Shown one piece after another: positions 26,101 through 37,053 of a stretch of DNA of 64,000 nt. The stretch is taken from assembly GCF_028453695.1 (NCBI RefSeq), contig NC_135773.1, forward strand, positions 11,718,001-11,782,000, written 5' to 3'. Position numbers and translations under genes: made by a program. Origin of the DNA: Augochlora pura. Lineage: Eukaryota > Arthropoda > Insecta > Hymenoptera > Halictidae. The notes under the pieces are model-generated. The model had not been told where the DNA came from and did not search any database. It was given only the letters and a program-made list of their open reading frames with translations. Position 1 is the stretch's first letter. Every line of letters starts with the position of its first letter.

Positions 26101-29100
26101 GTTACAATAACTTGTTAATATAAAAAGTCTTTATCTATAATTACGTCCAGCACATCTTAAAAAGATACTGCTTCAATTAATGATTCTCTCTACCAGGTCA
26201 TAAATAACCATTTTCGATACACGTACTTACATCTGCGATGTCAAATAAATCTCGACATATTATTTCGTACGAATAATATAATAGTATTTCATCAACTATT
26301 TCCAATATTTTTCCGAATATTTTTATCCAGACCTGGATACAAATAGCAAGATACAAATGACTTGAAAAACGAAAGAATGTTTGCATAAAAGTTGTGTAGA
26401 ATTACGAAATAAGATGAGCGAAACGCGAATTTGTGAGCGAGCCGAGCTATAATCATAACGTTTATACTATGATCGCTTATTTAAATATTCGCCATCCACG
26501 AGCCATTATACCGCCGAAGGAATCGGAGGAGTGGATAATCCAACAGCATCCTGGCTAATATCGAGATATCTTATAACGAGAGAGGATGCTGGGAGTCGCA
26601 TCGCGAGGCGTATAGCAGCTTGCAACTTATCGAACGATCGCTACTGTCGGAATGCACGCGAGATGCGTGATCCTGATAAAGTCGGAGGAAAATTCCTTCG
26701 TCCCTCTGTCGTCACGCTACTAGGAAGAGAATCGTGATGATGCGTCCTAGAAAGAACGCAACGTGAACTTGATACGCAACGCGACGCTCCACGAATTACA
26801 GCACACTAGCTGTGATTGCTCTTGGTCATTAGTTCGAGATAAAACGCGAACCGCTGATCCGTGCAGCCTATTATCGTCCGGAAGATCGAGATCGTCACAG
26901 TTCAATTAATATTGAAACGACGATTGTAGCCATTTGAGGAATCGCGAAATCTCCAGAATTCTCGAAGAACTAGTTCAGAAACCTTTGTACAGTTTTTGTG
27001 CACAATTTGCAGAATCGTCGTCGACGAATTCGAGATTGTTGGAAGAAACAAATTTTATTGTTAAATAACGAACGATACGTTCGAGATGCTCGAAAGGTCT
27101 TATTGCATCTGGCCAGTGTTCTACAAAAGCGATAAACGTTTTACGTGAACTTAATGGCAGGGTAGGCGATAAACCTGTTTTATTTTATCGAATTGTTTAT
27201 GTGGAATGTAATGATAGTAATTTGTGGATTAGATATAGCATTTTAACTGGCGCGTTTCAGAATATTTTACGAGCCAGAACATTTTTATGGCGTGCGTCCG
27301 ATGGGAGCAACTTTCCAGAATAGTTGGTTGTCGCGATTATGCCCGCTCGAAGGCAATTTTCATGCGCCGTTTTCGGTCGCACAGGTGACAACTTCTGCGC
27401 TACTTTTATCTATGCGCGAATGAACTTTTTTAACCCCTCGCACAACGGTTTCTTTCACATCCGTGTCGTTTACACTTCTTCAGTTTTAATCACTTCCTGG
27501 ATAGAATATTTTTGTTTCTTGTACATTTCCATTTACTTTGACAACAGAAGAATGAATTTCGGTATCGATTCGAAGAAGCAAATCTTCTTTCGATTTACAT
27601 GAATGAAATTTTGTTTCGATTTAGAAAACGCGAATAACATTCGTATTGGTTAATTTATGCACAAAATCTTTGTCAAAAGTGCAAGAGATTTTTTTATTTA
27701 TTATACGAGTTGAAAAGCCAGTCGGTGTAAGTCCACTGTTTTTTAAACGAGTTTGGATTAATTTCTTTATAAATAAAAAGTAAATAGCAGCACTTATACT
27801 AACCAAGGAATGGCTAACAGAAAAGAAAAAGATATTAAAATGAAAGAATTTTAAGAAAATAATTACATATTGGTATTAATTCCTTTTTGTTCAATTATAA
27901 TAAAAATTATGCTTCGCATAATTAGTGGGATTGTTCAAGGTTAATGTACTTAATCCAACTGGCTTCTGAACTGTTCATATGCTTCAGTGTTCTCATAAAA
28001 CCGATATGGAAACGGGGGTTTTTCTGTGCTCCGTTTGCAAAACAATTGCGGCTCGTTTTAATGAAGTCGCTGTAAATAATTTGTCGATAATATCGTCGTG
28101 GAAGAAAGCGTCCTCCGCACCACCACGCGCCGGCTGACGTCAGTTAATTACAGAATACCGGCGTGTACGCCGATAATTCGCGATATCTCGCAGGATACGC
28201 GCGCATACGCGCGTCCGTATACCGGGTAGAAAGTCAACGGCGGGTACTCACCCGATGGTTAACATTCTCTGAACTTGAACTTGATTGGCGCCGTACAAGG
28301 AGAGGTAGGTGAAGAAACAGCCAAACGTCAAGCTCCACCAGGTGTGTCGTACCGTTGGGTCCATTGAAATGCTGAATGAATGTACATGCCATTGTCAGTG
28401 TCGATACGGGCTTGGATTCCTTGTAAAATGAATGTTACACGCTCGATGGATTATTCGAAAGTGTGCTAACCGCATCACGCCTCTCGCTAACAATCGGCCC
28501 CGGTGTTCGCGCCGATTTACGGTGTGTAATGGCGGTGAGCGAATCAATCCGAGGATAGACGCGCTTATTCATTTCGCTAATCGCTTTATCGTTGCCCGGT
28601 GTCGAACTTAATTCGTCGATGGGAGCTGATTAACACGTTCGCTGCCGTCCTCAAGCACGCGTGACCATCACACGGTGTTACATAAAGATCGTCTCGGCGG
28701 CTTTTGAATAAATTTTATGCTCGCCGGTATCTTCGCGTAAATAATGGATCCACATTGTTATCGATTATTGTGCGCGGACGCGTTAGAAATTCATTTTGTA
28801 CGTCGACAACTTTATCCAATTCAAATTCATCAGTCTCGGATGCTTACGTTTTCCGCGAATCTATACGATTTCCAGCCCATTCGTAGAAACGTGATAATTA
28901 CGGAAGATAAATGTTGCATGGTACAGCGAAGACTATGTTAAAAAATAAAGAATATTTCTAACCGAATAACTTTGCGATTTATTCACTTCAACGCGGATTA
29001 TAATTCAGCGACAAAATATCGTGTCCAATCATAGAAATTACGTGAACGAATTTTCGTTGTACAAACTTTTGTCTTAGCGATCCTTGAACACGCTCATATT

Positions 29101-30817
29101 AACGACGAAATTATACTGGAACATTGACCTCTAAATTGTACATTTAGCAATATATGAAACTTGTACTGGCATGTAAAAGACACCGAATTGTCAGGACTAA
29201 TCATTGTAATGAGTGTCATTTTTCAAGTCCCGTTTCACGACATAGAATACTATGATTTCGTGCAAATTTTTATCAGACGACGAACGTGTTAACGAGTCAG
29301 AAAGAGAGACAGAATATCGGCATCGGTAACAGGTCCCAGTACGGAACCATCGAACACTTACTTGTCAAATTCTATCCGGGATCCATTTAGTGCGATCTCC
29401 CAGATCTGATCCAAACCGCCGACGTTCACGGCCGCGGTGACGATCACCAGGATAACGGATACCAGCATCAGCATACTCTGGAATACGTCTGTAACGAGGA
29501 CTGCTTTGATACCGCCGATCGTCGAGTAAAACGTGCAGACCAATCCAATGCCGATCACGCTCGCGGTCGTTGAGATACCCGTGGTAGCCTCCAGAGCTAG
29601 CGCGGGTGCGTAGAGCACAACCCCGCTATACAAAAACAGTTGCAGCATGAACGCAATGCTAGCTGCAGTCCTCGCTGCACTTCCGAAACGTTTTTGCAGG
29701 TACTGCAAATAACACGAGATGTTACGGTAGTCTCTTGATCGGCGAAGTCTCGTTTGCATCTGATACGCCTCGCAGCAAAAAGATAGGTACAATAACAATG
29801 ATACTTTGTTTTCGTATTTTGTAAACATTATTTATTTCTTTTAAAGTCATCGATAGGTAATAGATATTATCTATATACTACGTAGAAATTATTCTATTTA
29901 CATTATTTGTACGATATAGGAAGCGAAGCACTAGTATTTTTTAATAATTTTAATAGGTTCAAATTAATACACCAGTATTCTGTTTCCTTTAATTTTGGAA
30001 CTATTTTAAATTGTACCTACTCATTTTTACCGCAGGAAAGATAGTAAGTGAAAAGGTACGAGAAATAGTAGTGATTTCGTTCTACTAAGGAATTGATTAG
30101 AAAGAGATAACTTTTTCTTAAGGTAACTTCGATCAACAAACGTTACTTGCTGGCATAATTGCCATGAAATGTTCATGCGTAGGCGAAGTAGAATATAATA
30201 GTTTCTTAACAAAGTTTCGTTTGATTCAGCTTTTTGCTGTCTACCCTTATGCAATGTACAAATGGATCGAACGTTGAAGAATTAAAAAAAAATATTCTTG
30301 AAAGTAGAACTCACCTCAAAAGTGCTAGTGGTCCCGAGCTTGAAGAAAACTGGCAGGTACATATAAGCTATGGCCGGTGTAGCCAACCCGTAGGCCAAAT
30401 TGACTACAGCGTACTGGGTGCCATAAACGTAATTTTCTGAACTCACTCCCAACACACTGACTGCGGACAGGTACGAGACCGTTAACCCTATTGCGACCGG
30501 TGCGACCTGCATCGATCTGTCCGCCAAGTAATATTCCTGAATCATATATATCGAAACTATCAGATATTGAATTGCTCTTTATGCAAACAGTAAGCGCTCA
30601 AAAAGCAAAGGGTATATGATTTTTTCCGACGACAGCCTAAGCAACTGTTAAAAACTATTTATTCGAAAAGCCAGAGAATTTTACCGATTAGGATTGTCGT
30701 GCTTACATCGGTCGATTTTTGTTTTCCACCTGTCAGCCAATAGTACACACCGATTGCCGAGCTAATCAACAACGTAACCACAATCACAGCGTAATCTGCT
30801 ATCCCCAGGATAGCCAT
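22905..30817 (-). CDS. SLC5-family sodium/solute symporter, complete, 7 coding exons
   Basis: This plasma-membrane transporter would couple Na+ entry to uptake of a small organic anion or vitamin. The minus-strand exons are 30817-30707, 30536-30315, 29702-29362, 28371-28252, 25654-25340, 24275-23916 and 23181-22905. All introns are GT-AG. Exon lengths 111, 222, 341, 120, 315, 360 and 277 sum to 1746 nt, which is 581 residues plus a TAG stop; family members are usually about 580-640. Diagnostic segments are STDEYYLADRSM after TM1 (residues 35-46), YGTQY, YLQKRFG, LYAPALAL, STIGGIKAVLVTDVFQ, QVQRML, and GIFSAGLSTISATVNSLA (about 338-355), where the Ser/Thr run corresponds to the family Na2 sodium site. 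An N-A-T sequon lies in the last large loop. The motifs CDPL...DQLMPLYVMD point to the multivitamin/monocarboxylate (SLC5A6/A8) branch. The substrate cannot be read from sequence, and insects carry several paralogues. No frameshift or premature stop was seen. Confidence 0.95.
23916..24275 (-). CDS. SLC5 transporter coding exon 6
   Basis: The exon is 360 nt, with acceptor CAG (24278-24276) and donor GTAAGG starting at 23915. It completes Ser370, then encodes GKEITAAGSIIVSK and three hydrophobic helices including GPVFGLFTLGLFTELANEKGA, followed by an extracellular stretch with a C-N-A-T-G glycosylation sequon. An in-frame ATG just upstream of the acceptor is not the start; it lies in the intron. 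Confidence 0.94.
25340..25654 (-). CDS. SLC5 transporter coding exon 5
   Basis: The exon is 315 nt, with acceptor CAG ending at 25655 and donor GTAAGA starting at 25339. Its first base completes codon 265 (Gly). It then encodes residues 266-369, comprising NVRGAQAALWW, a helix, an extracellular CDPL...DQLMPLYVMD loop, and the core helix GIFSAGLSTISATVNSLA followed by LEDFIKP. This is the most diagnostic exon for the family because it carries the putative sodium-coordinating Ser/Thr residues (S345, T346, S348). It leaves AG for codon 370. Confidence 0.95.
28252..28371 (-). CDS. SLC5 transporter coding exon 4
   Basis: This 120-nt exon is too short to stand out as an ORF. The acceptor CAG ends at 28372 and the donor GTGAGT starts at 28251. 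It completes codon 225 (AA+C, Asn), adds 39 codons reading ISMDPTVRHTWWSLTFGC through YLSLYGANQVQVQRMLTI, and leaves GG for codon 265. The RHTWW and NQxQVQR signatures are typical of SLC5 between TM6 and TM7. Without this exon the neighbouring exons would still join in frame but would lack this conserved helix. Confidence 0.93.
28630..29292. mobile_element. Possible TTAACACGTTCG-ended element in SLC5 intron 3
   Basis: The left end TTAACACGTTCGCTGCC and the right end (inverted) TTAACACGTTCGTCG agree over 12 bases, with TTAA on both sides, about 663 bp apart in the intron between SLC5 exons 3 and 4. The end resembles the element at 54637 and the lone end near 43941. The inverted repeat is short, so this could be two unrelated half-ends. 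Confidence 0.4.
29362..29702 (-). CDS. SLC5 transporter coding exon 3
   Basis: The exon is 341 nt, with acceptor CAG (29705-29703) and donor GTAAGTG starting at 29361. It encodes residues 112-224 plus two bases of codon 225. The content is YLQKRFG, TM4 with LYAPALAL, the strongly conserved STIGGIKAVLVTDVFQ block, and a further membrane helix before GLDQIWEIALNGSR. The reading frame is open upstream of the acceptor, but that extension has no family resemblance and is intron. Confidence 0.94.
30315..30536 (-). CDS. SLC5 transporter coding exon 2
   Basis: The exon is 74 codons, residues 38-111, phase 0 at both ends. The acceptor is CAG at 30539-30537 and the donor is GTGAGT from 30314. It encodes EYYLADRSM, TM2 with SYLSAVSVLG, the YGTQY segment and TM3, and ends at TSTFE, which continues directly into YLQKRFG of exon 3. 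The reading frame runs on into the intron for a few codons, so the exon end rests on the donor consensus and the protein join. Confidence 0.94.
30707..30817 (-). CDS. SLC5 transporter coding exon 1
   Basis: The ATG at 30817 opens 37 codons that begin MAILGIADYA, form TM1, and end GGKQKSTD. The donor is GT at 30706 (GTAAG) in phase 0. This ATG was chosen because the SLC5 N-terminus is normally a short lead into TM1, and the join into exon 2 restores the family motif STDEYYLADR. Confidence 0.93.
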
Positions 30818-30863
30818 GACTTAGTCTTAGTTTCCAGACGAATTCAACGAAGATCGGACCACG

Positions 30864-30868
30864 ACTGA
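30864..30868 (-). promoter_or_regulatory. Possible arthropod initiator TCAGT upstream of the SLC5 ATG
   Basis: TTCAGTCGTG on the minus strand matches the arthropod initiator (TCAGT) and lies about 47 nt before the first ATG, giving a plausible short 5' UTR. There is no TATA box at the usual distance. TCAGT is common by chance, and an upstream noncoding exon is equally possible. Confidence 0.25.
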
Positions 30869-32743
30869 ACTGTCTCGTTCAGCTTGTTTTGATTATCTGG
30901 TGTAGCAATTAAGTACACGACGCCTCGATCATCGCGGTCCGAACACATTCAGCCCGTTTCTCTTATTTATGTAACGATCTTAAACGGCAACCTCAGCAGT
31001 TTAACAGCACCGCCCAAAAATCTTTGATCGTTCGTGCGAAGACCAGTCTACAGGAAGAAAATAAAACACAGCAAGATATATATTAATTTTGTGATCACAC
31101 AAAACATCTTCGCTCGAATGAAGTTATTTTTAATACGTTCACGATTTGCATGTTTATTCTTTTTCTAGCGAGATACAACCGAAATTATTACTTAGCCATC
31201 TAATCGAACATTTCCGAGCGGTTCTCCTTGTTTCTCGCGCAGAATGCACAAACGTTAACCGATGATTTCGATGGTTGTTCAGGGTCGCACTCACTCTGTT
31301 TACCGATTCGACTGTCAAGATCGCCGTGCGGCTGTCGATGCCCAGTCACCAGGAGACGAGCTCCCGTGTTCAATTGCTCGTTATCGATTCAGAATCGTTT
31401 CCTATTTGCTCGGGCACATCGCTCGCACACATTATCTTTATTCCTTGCCGCGAAATCAATACGTCGTCCATAGCGCGCAGAACTGTCGACGCTCGAAACT
31501 TTTCAACGAACTATTATTGGTCCGCGGTGTGGTTCGAGACGCGACAGTGTATCGAGTTGCGTATTTTCGAGATGCCATCACGGAGGACAGATTAAGCCGC
31601 TGATAACGTAGATATGAGTAATAAATTTGAGATCAACGAATGAAGCTCGCTCGCTTTTATCTGCGATTGTTCAGCTTTCGACGAGGTACTTCGATATTGT
31701 GTTGATTGCCATTATACAATTTTATCAGCTAGTTCCTGAAGCAGGTTCGACGAGAAAAATGTGGTAATATGCTTTACTGATGCCATTGTCGAAGGTGGAT
31801 GTTTATTTGATGTAGTTATCGATCTTTTCATTGTGGAGATAGCTGTGTTTTCACAAATGAATATCATCAACCTGCATAGTTATTTGCATCTTCAATGAAC
31901 GTTCTTCTAATATTGTCCGCATTGAAGTGGAGACCTGGAAAAAAGTGAATTTTATTCAATACGAATTGCAAATAGGCAATTATGCATATAAAGTATGGAA
32001 AACGCGTTGGAGAACGTGTTTCATGTTGCAAAAGTTTATCGTCGCATCTTTCAGGCATGTACTTTTTGAAGAAAGAAAATGTCAATATAACTCAGAAGTA
32101 AGAGTTACGATCCGGAGATTACGGTTATAAAGTTTATCGGAGAGACAAAGTCGCGGACACTGTCGTTCCCTTGTTCAAGTGCCACGAGGCACGGATAGTT
32201 GTATTTTTTAATCGTCGTAATTCTGAAGCCGGCCGTATAATTTCTAACGTCGGACGTGAACGCAAACGGTCATGTAAAATAATATTTTATCGGTCTAATA
32301 AATATAAAAGTTAAGCATGAAACGAGGACAGGACGTTGATGCAACCGATGGTTGAACGCGTTCTTGCGTCAACAAATCGATGAAACTACGGTGTACAGGT
32401 CTCGTTGAGTTAGTGAAATGACAAGATCAATGTTTCATTATAGATCTTTGAACACTGTTATTATTGAATTCGTGGCGGAGTATTTGTGCAAGGTGGATTC
32501 GATAGCTCGAAATTACGGTTATTCCGTGCGTTGGAAACATTCAATTTTTCAGAAAATTCATACACTTACGAAGGTACGTATTTCCATTCCGAAGGCTGAT
32601 CGTATACGATCGTCTCTGTACGACGCAGCTAGAAATTCTTGTGGCGGGAAACAATTCGCTTCGGTGTCAAATGTAAAATGACGAAGAGGTAAAATTATGA
32701 GGCGAACGTAAATAATTTTGATGCCCGTTTCTCTGCCGGCAAT
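30869..32743. other. Upstream region of the SLC5 gene, no coding exon seen
   Basis: The region shared by the diverging SLC5 and ex genes starts here. Around 31230-31600 the plus strand carries three overlapping frames of 81-113 codons that look compositional. A noncoding first exon of the SLC5 gene could be present but cannot be picked out. Confidence 0.45.
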
Positions 32744-33234
32744 CCAATAAAACTACAGCGTGTTTCAGCTTGGTGGACAAGGAATCGCGTCTGTAAAATG
32801 CTTTTTTACCTCGCGGTATAGAATCCGTAGTGAGGAATAGGACAAGTCAAAGTGCGTGTACAAAAGAATAGTTTATCGCTCCATTGAATATATAATTTAC
32901 AAGAAACTCCGTTGAAAATAGGAATACGACAGTGGGATGTACAGAGCTCGAGTTCATTCTGACAGGAACGGTCCAATAAAACTAGTCTTTTTAAGTCCTA
33001 TCTTGCCAGGGCCCCGCGATAAATTTTTGATTACGTTTGCTTTGTACGCGTACAAGTATCGACGCAAGCAAACGTCTCGTGGCACCAGAAGAGTGAAATA
33101 AAACCGACTCGTCCTCGTACAGTGGATTAAAAACTATTCAACGAACCGTGAAAATTAAAGGTGAATTGATTGTACTAATAAACATTAAGTTTACGGCACG
33201 CGGACCCCGCTGTTGGTGACGCGCGATAAAACTA
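32744..33234 (+). repeat. Repeated CCAATAAAACTA motif, roughly 120-bp spacing
   Basis: Related 12-mers lie at 32744 (CCAATAAAACTA), 32973 (identical), 33095 (GAAATAAAACCG) and 33223 (GCGATAAAACTA). The intervals of 229, 122 and 128 bp suggest an old tandem array with a unit near 120 bp and one unit too decayed to see. It lies about 2 kb upstream of the SLC5 ATG. Confidence 0.4.
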
Positions 33235-33260
33235 ATCTTCCCACGTCCCACTTCACAACA

Positions 33261-33350
33261 ATGTCACGATGAGTTGCAAACGCTATACATTTTTTTCTGC
33301 CACTCTTATTACCCGATTCGAGGCTAGAGACGAAGTGTCTGCAGCACCGT
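33261..33350. repeat. Diverged duplicate segment, copy 1
   Basis: About 90 bp similar to 34027-34117 at roughly two thirds of positions. Shared blocks include TGTCAC, CTTATTA/GTTATTA, GATTC and GCAGCAC/GTAGCAC. On the minus strand both copies are open in the same frame and share L-E-S, N, G and K-K residues. Confidence 0.5.
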
Positions 33351-34026
33351 AAAAGCAGGGACGGCAAAAACTTCAAATTACAGCTGTGCACTCTACCGGA
33401 AGCATTTAGTGGAAGAGACTCGTCACAAGGCAATTCATCTTCTCGCATCAGGGAACTTATACTCGTACCATCGACCATTCACCTTTTCCACCGATTTCCA
33501 ATGAAAATTCTTCGCTATATTCCTCGGCGTCCTACAATTCCAACTAGAAAGTTTGAATTTCCGTTTGCTCTCTGGTTCCGTTTAATAGAAGCGAAAACTT
33601 GTGTCGTCTCACCCTTAAACAATGAGTCATCTCACCCGGTCAGTCCAGCTTTTCGCAGTTCCATAGTTTTTAAATTTTAATATGAAATATAAATATATGT
33701 ATATATCTTTTTCAATTTCAAATTATAAATTTATTTAACATCTAAGTGTATTTTTCTATTTTATACAATGATTTATTTCTGCTCGTAGAGCACACTGCAG
33801 AAGCATATACGAACAAATGCGTATATATCTGGGTATGGGTATTTACTAAAGAAAAGCTGGACCATCTGCCCCAGAATTACCCCACCGATGTTCCTTCTAA
33901 CGTCTTCAGCGGTAGAACATAAACGGAATCGCGTAAACAAAAGACTAGTTTGCCGTGCAAATAATGATCAGACTAGAAAAATCGTCGGCAATAAAGTCGA
34001 CGTTGCTCGAAGCCTGCCTCAAAACC

Positions 34027-34117
34027 TTGTCACCTACAAGTTACGAGCAGTATAAGTTTCTTCCCGCCATCGTTATTATCAGATTCAAGGCGAGAAGTTA
34101 GGTGCTCGTAGCACTGC
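34027..34117. repeat. Diverged duplicate segment, copy 2
   Basis: Partner of 33261-33350, about 770 bp away in the same orientation. The minus-strand frame reads RLESDNNDGGKK, versus SLESGNKSGRKK in copy 1. It may be a decayed repeat or transposon fragment; no family is recognised. Confidence 0.5.
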
Positions 34118-34460
34118 GACGACGACGACGCAACGCTGCGGCAGTGAATCGAGGCCCGTAGGATTACAGTTATAAAGTGTACCGCAAATATTAAGTCAAA
34201 GACCATAGATATCGGATCTCGCATAGGTCCCGGCAGTCTTTACGGTACCGGCGACAACCATTTTCCGCGTGCTATCGTGTAATGCGTTGTTTGCACGACA
34301 ATGGCTTCTTATGGAGCCCGAGCTTATGCAGGTTCGCGGCTATACAAACCTACGCGTTGAACGTGCGCGCACGCACTTCCGCGTTCCCGTATCCTTTGGC
34401 CAAGAGCGCGGGTGTCTCTCGTGATTATCGTCGAAATAAATTTCACGGTAACCTATGGAT

Positions 34461-34508
34461 CTTTTCCTCCTCCTTCTTCTCCTCTCCTTCTTCTTCTTCT
34501 TCTTCTTT
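34461..34508 (+). repeat. (CTT)n microsatellite
   Basis: Cytosine/thymine triplet run, imperfect on the left and (TTC)6 or so on the right. It makes a poly-Ser tract in the overlapping plus-strand frame, which is therefore not trusted as coding. Confidence 0.85.
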
Positions 34509-37025
34509 TATTTTGTTTTTCAGTCGCATTAGAATAGAATGCATGGCGAGAAGAGGGAAAGGCCCGTGGAACGCGTTCTGCATTCTCGAAAACGTACGCG
34601 AGTGTAATACCACCCTTGGCGGAGAGCATTCGATCAAAATTGCAAACGTGATCGCTTTAGGAATCACGTACTTGCGTATTCGAAACCTCGAATTGTGGCG
34701 GAAAGTTGCCGAATATGGAATACCATTCGAGATACATACTTGCGGACGTCGCAAACTGACATGTCAACTAGCCAAAATAGATAAAACGTTGAAAGTTTCG
34801 GAGCAGTAAAACGAAACGTTACACTCGCGACATTAATATTTGCCAGACTGATCGCGATGTGCACACTGAATGAACGAGATCGTTTGGATTCGATCGACAA
34901 ATATTCATTTGGTTTTCTTGGAAATAATACTATTTTAAGGCAACATTGTAGTCAATATGATCGTATGAACAGAATTATTTGAAACATAAACTTTTATGTA
35001 TTTCTCAATACTTTTGATGCAATTTGTACCGTGCACTATACAACTAAATTATTAGTTTAAATGTGAAACAGTGCATTTTCAATGTCTACAAAACCGAAAA
35101 GCAAAAAACGTAGTCAGGAATTTCTGGGAGAAATTCGAAGAATTTATTCAAAAGGTCACTCAAACAACATTGTATTCGAAAAATTTATTCGAAATTTTGT
35201 TGGAATGAAATTTTATTCGACTAATATTGAACTCTGGTCTCGATCTTTTCGATGACTAACTTATTTAGATATCACTATGTAGAGAACGATCTCCGGATTG
35301 CCTTTTTTTCCCGCGCGTTTCTGCGAACACCCGACTAACAACCAGGCAAACAAATCAGCAATTTCATGTGGACAAACTTGTTTGTTCGGCCGAACAATTC
35401 CACACAGACATTAGGGATTCCACGGTGAGTGCCAGTTAGCGCCGGCTCACTCGTCACGAACCAGTCGCGCGACACATTAAGGTGTGTAGAACGTACCGGC
35501 CGGGATGCTAGAGAATTACATAAACCACGGTGGGCTATTGTTACCTAAGTAACGAATCGTATTAAGTCGGACATTAATGTCCAGACGTTCAATCATTCCG
35601 ATAACTATCTGAAACGTCGCGATCAGGAATCTCGTCGCGTTACGTTTCAGACTTTATTACCGACCCGCCATGGGCCACGCATTTCCAGCGCGAATGACTG
35701 CGCGAAACCTAATGGATCGGGGACTTTAACCTCTCGTCTCGCGATACGTTTCGCAGCTGTGCTTATTAAACCTACTTTATTGTTAATAACTCACGGTGGG
35801 AAGGAACTTTGCGACCGTTCCGAGTCCATACTTATTCCGTGGATTGAAGATTGATGGCGAAAATCCAGTTGCGCATTGTAAATCTCTGTCGATATCTTCG
35901 ATAGACGTTCTGTGTTTGGAAATCGTACATCTTGCTATCAAAATATTCAAATATTACTACGAAATTACAACTTCGTATAAATTTCGATGGCGATTTATTG
36001 AAATCATTTGATAAAATTATGATCGAGGATGAATTTTTTATCGACTGAGAGATTCCTTCTGATAATGAAAGAATTAAACCGTCTTTGAGGCTTGTTAATC
36101 GTATGACCATTGATGCAAATAATTTGTACCTCTCTATTGATCTTTTCAATATGTAATCGTATAGATAAAAGAATCCTTAATACGGACCTCAATATGCATA
36201 ACTCAATCTAAACTTGTACCATCTATTCTCATCGTCTCTTTAAATCTTAAGGTTTATATTCCTTTTTGCATAAATGACTAATCAGTCATTCTGCTTAATT
36301 AAAATAGATAAATAATACAAATATTTCTCTGCATTTAGCAATTAAGATGTGAAGCACCGTCATTGTTTTTAATGATACGAGACGATGAATAGAGAAGTAT
36401 GGCCATCGTCTTCGTACATCGAATAACTCTTCCGAAGGTCAAACATCGTACCAAATTGAATACTTTTATTGGCTTTTATAACGTTGGGCTAATCGAAACA
36501 CGTCAGCTTATTAAAAGGACGACGATGCCCGGAAAATATGATCTCGATTAAATACAACGGAGATATTTCAGGTGAGAACGTTAGACCGACGGTGTATGCG
36601 ACCTACGATACGATAAATCTTGTTTCGTGGGTCGATAGAATTGCGTCGTGAATTATATTTCTGAACTTATGGGACGGTCAGCTGATCGACGAGCGTGCAC
36701 AGAACCGCGTTCGCGCCGCGACAGCTATAATGTAGAACAAAATGGTTGGATGACTCAGTGGGAAGACAGGTTCTAGCGAAAATATGCGCGGAGAGAAGGA
36801 ATCCAGTACAAGCCGCGGTTTTCCCAGCGACGCGCCAGCCCCGAGCTGGCGACGATAATAAATTTTCCGTAGCGGAGCGTCGTTAAGTGGAAATCATTCC
36901 GCAATTAAGAACAGGTTGTTCCGCGGATCGAATCGATTACGATCTAATCATCCACTCCTGTAATTTGCCGGCGGATTATTCATAAATCCGTCAATGTGTG
37001 CTCGCGGCCGCGGATACGCCGGCGT

Positions 37026-37053
37026 GGCGCGCGGCGCGGCGCGGCGCGGCGCA
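37026..37053 (+). repeat. (GGCGC)n microsatellite
   Basis: About five GC-only pentamers in a local CpG-rich patch (36990-37240). Confidence 0.8.

Noticed and set aside
34282..34809. 175-codon plus-strand frame
   Set aside because: It contains a poly-Ser/Phe tract from the CTT microsatellite, the remainder matches nothing, and a 103-codon frame overlaps it on the other strand.
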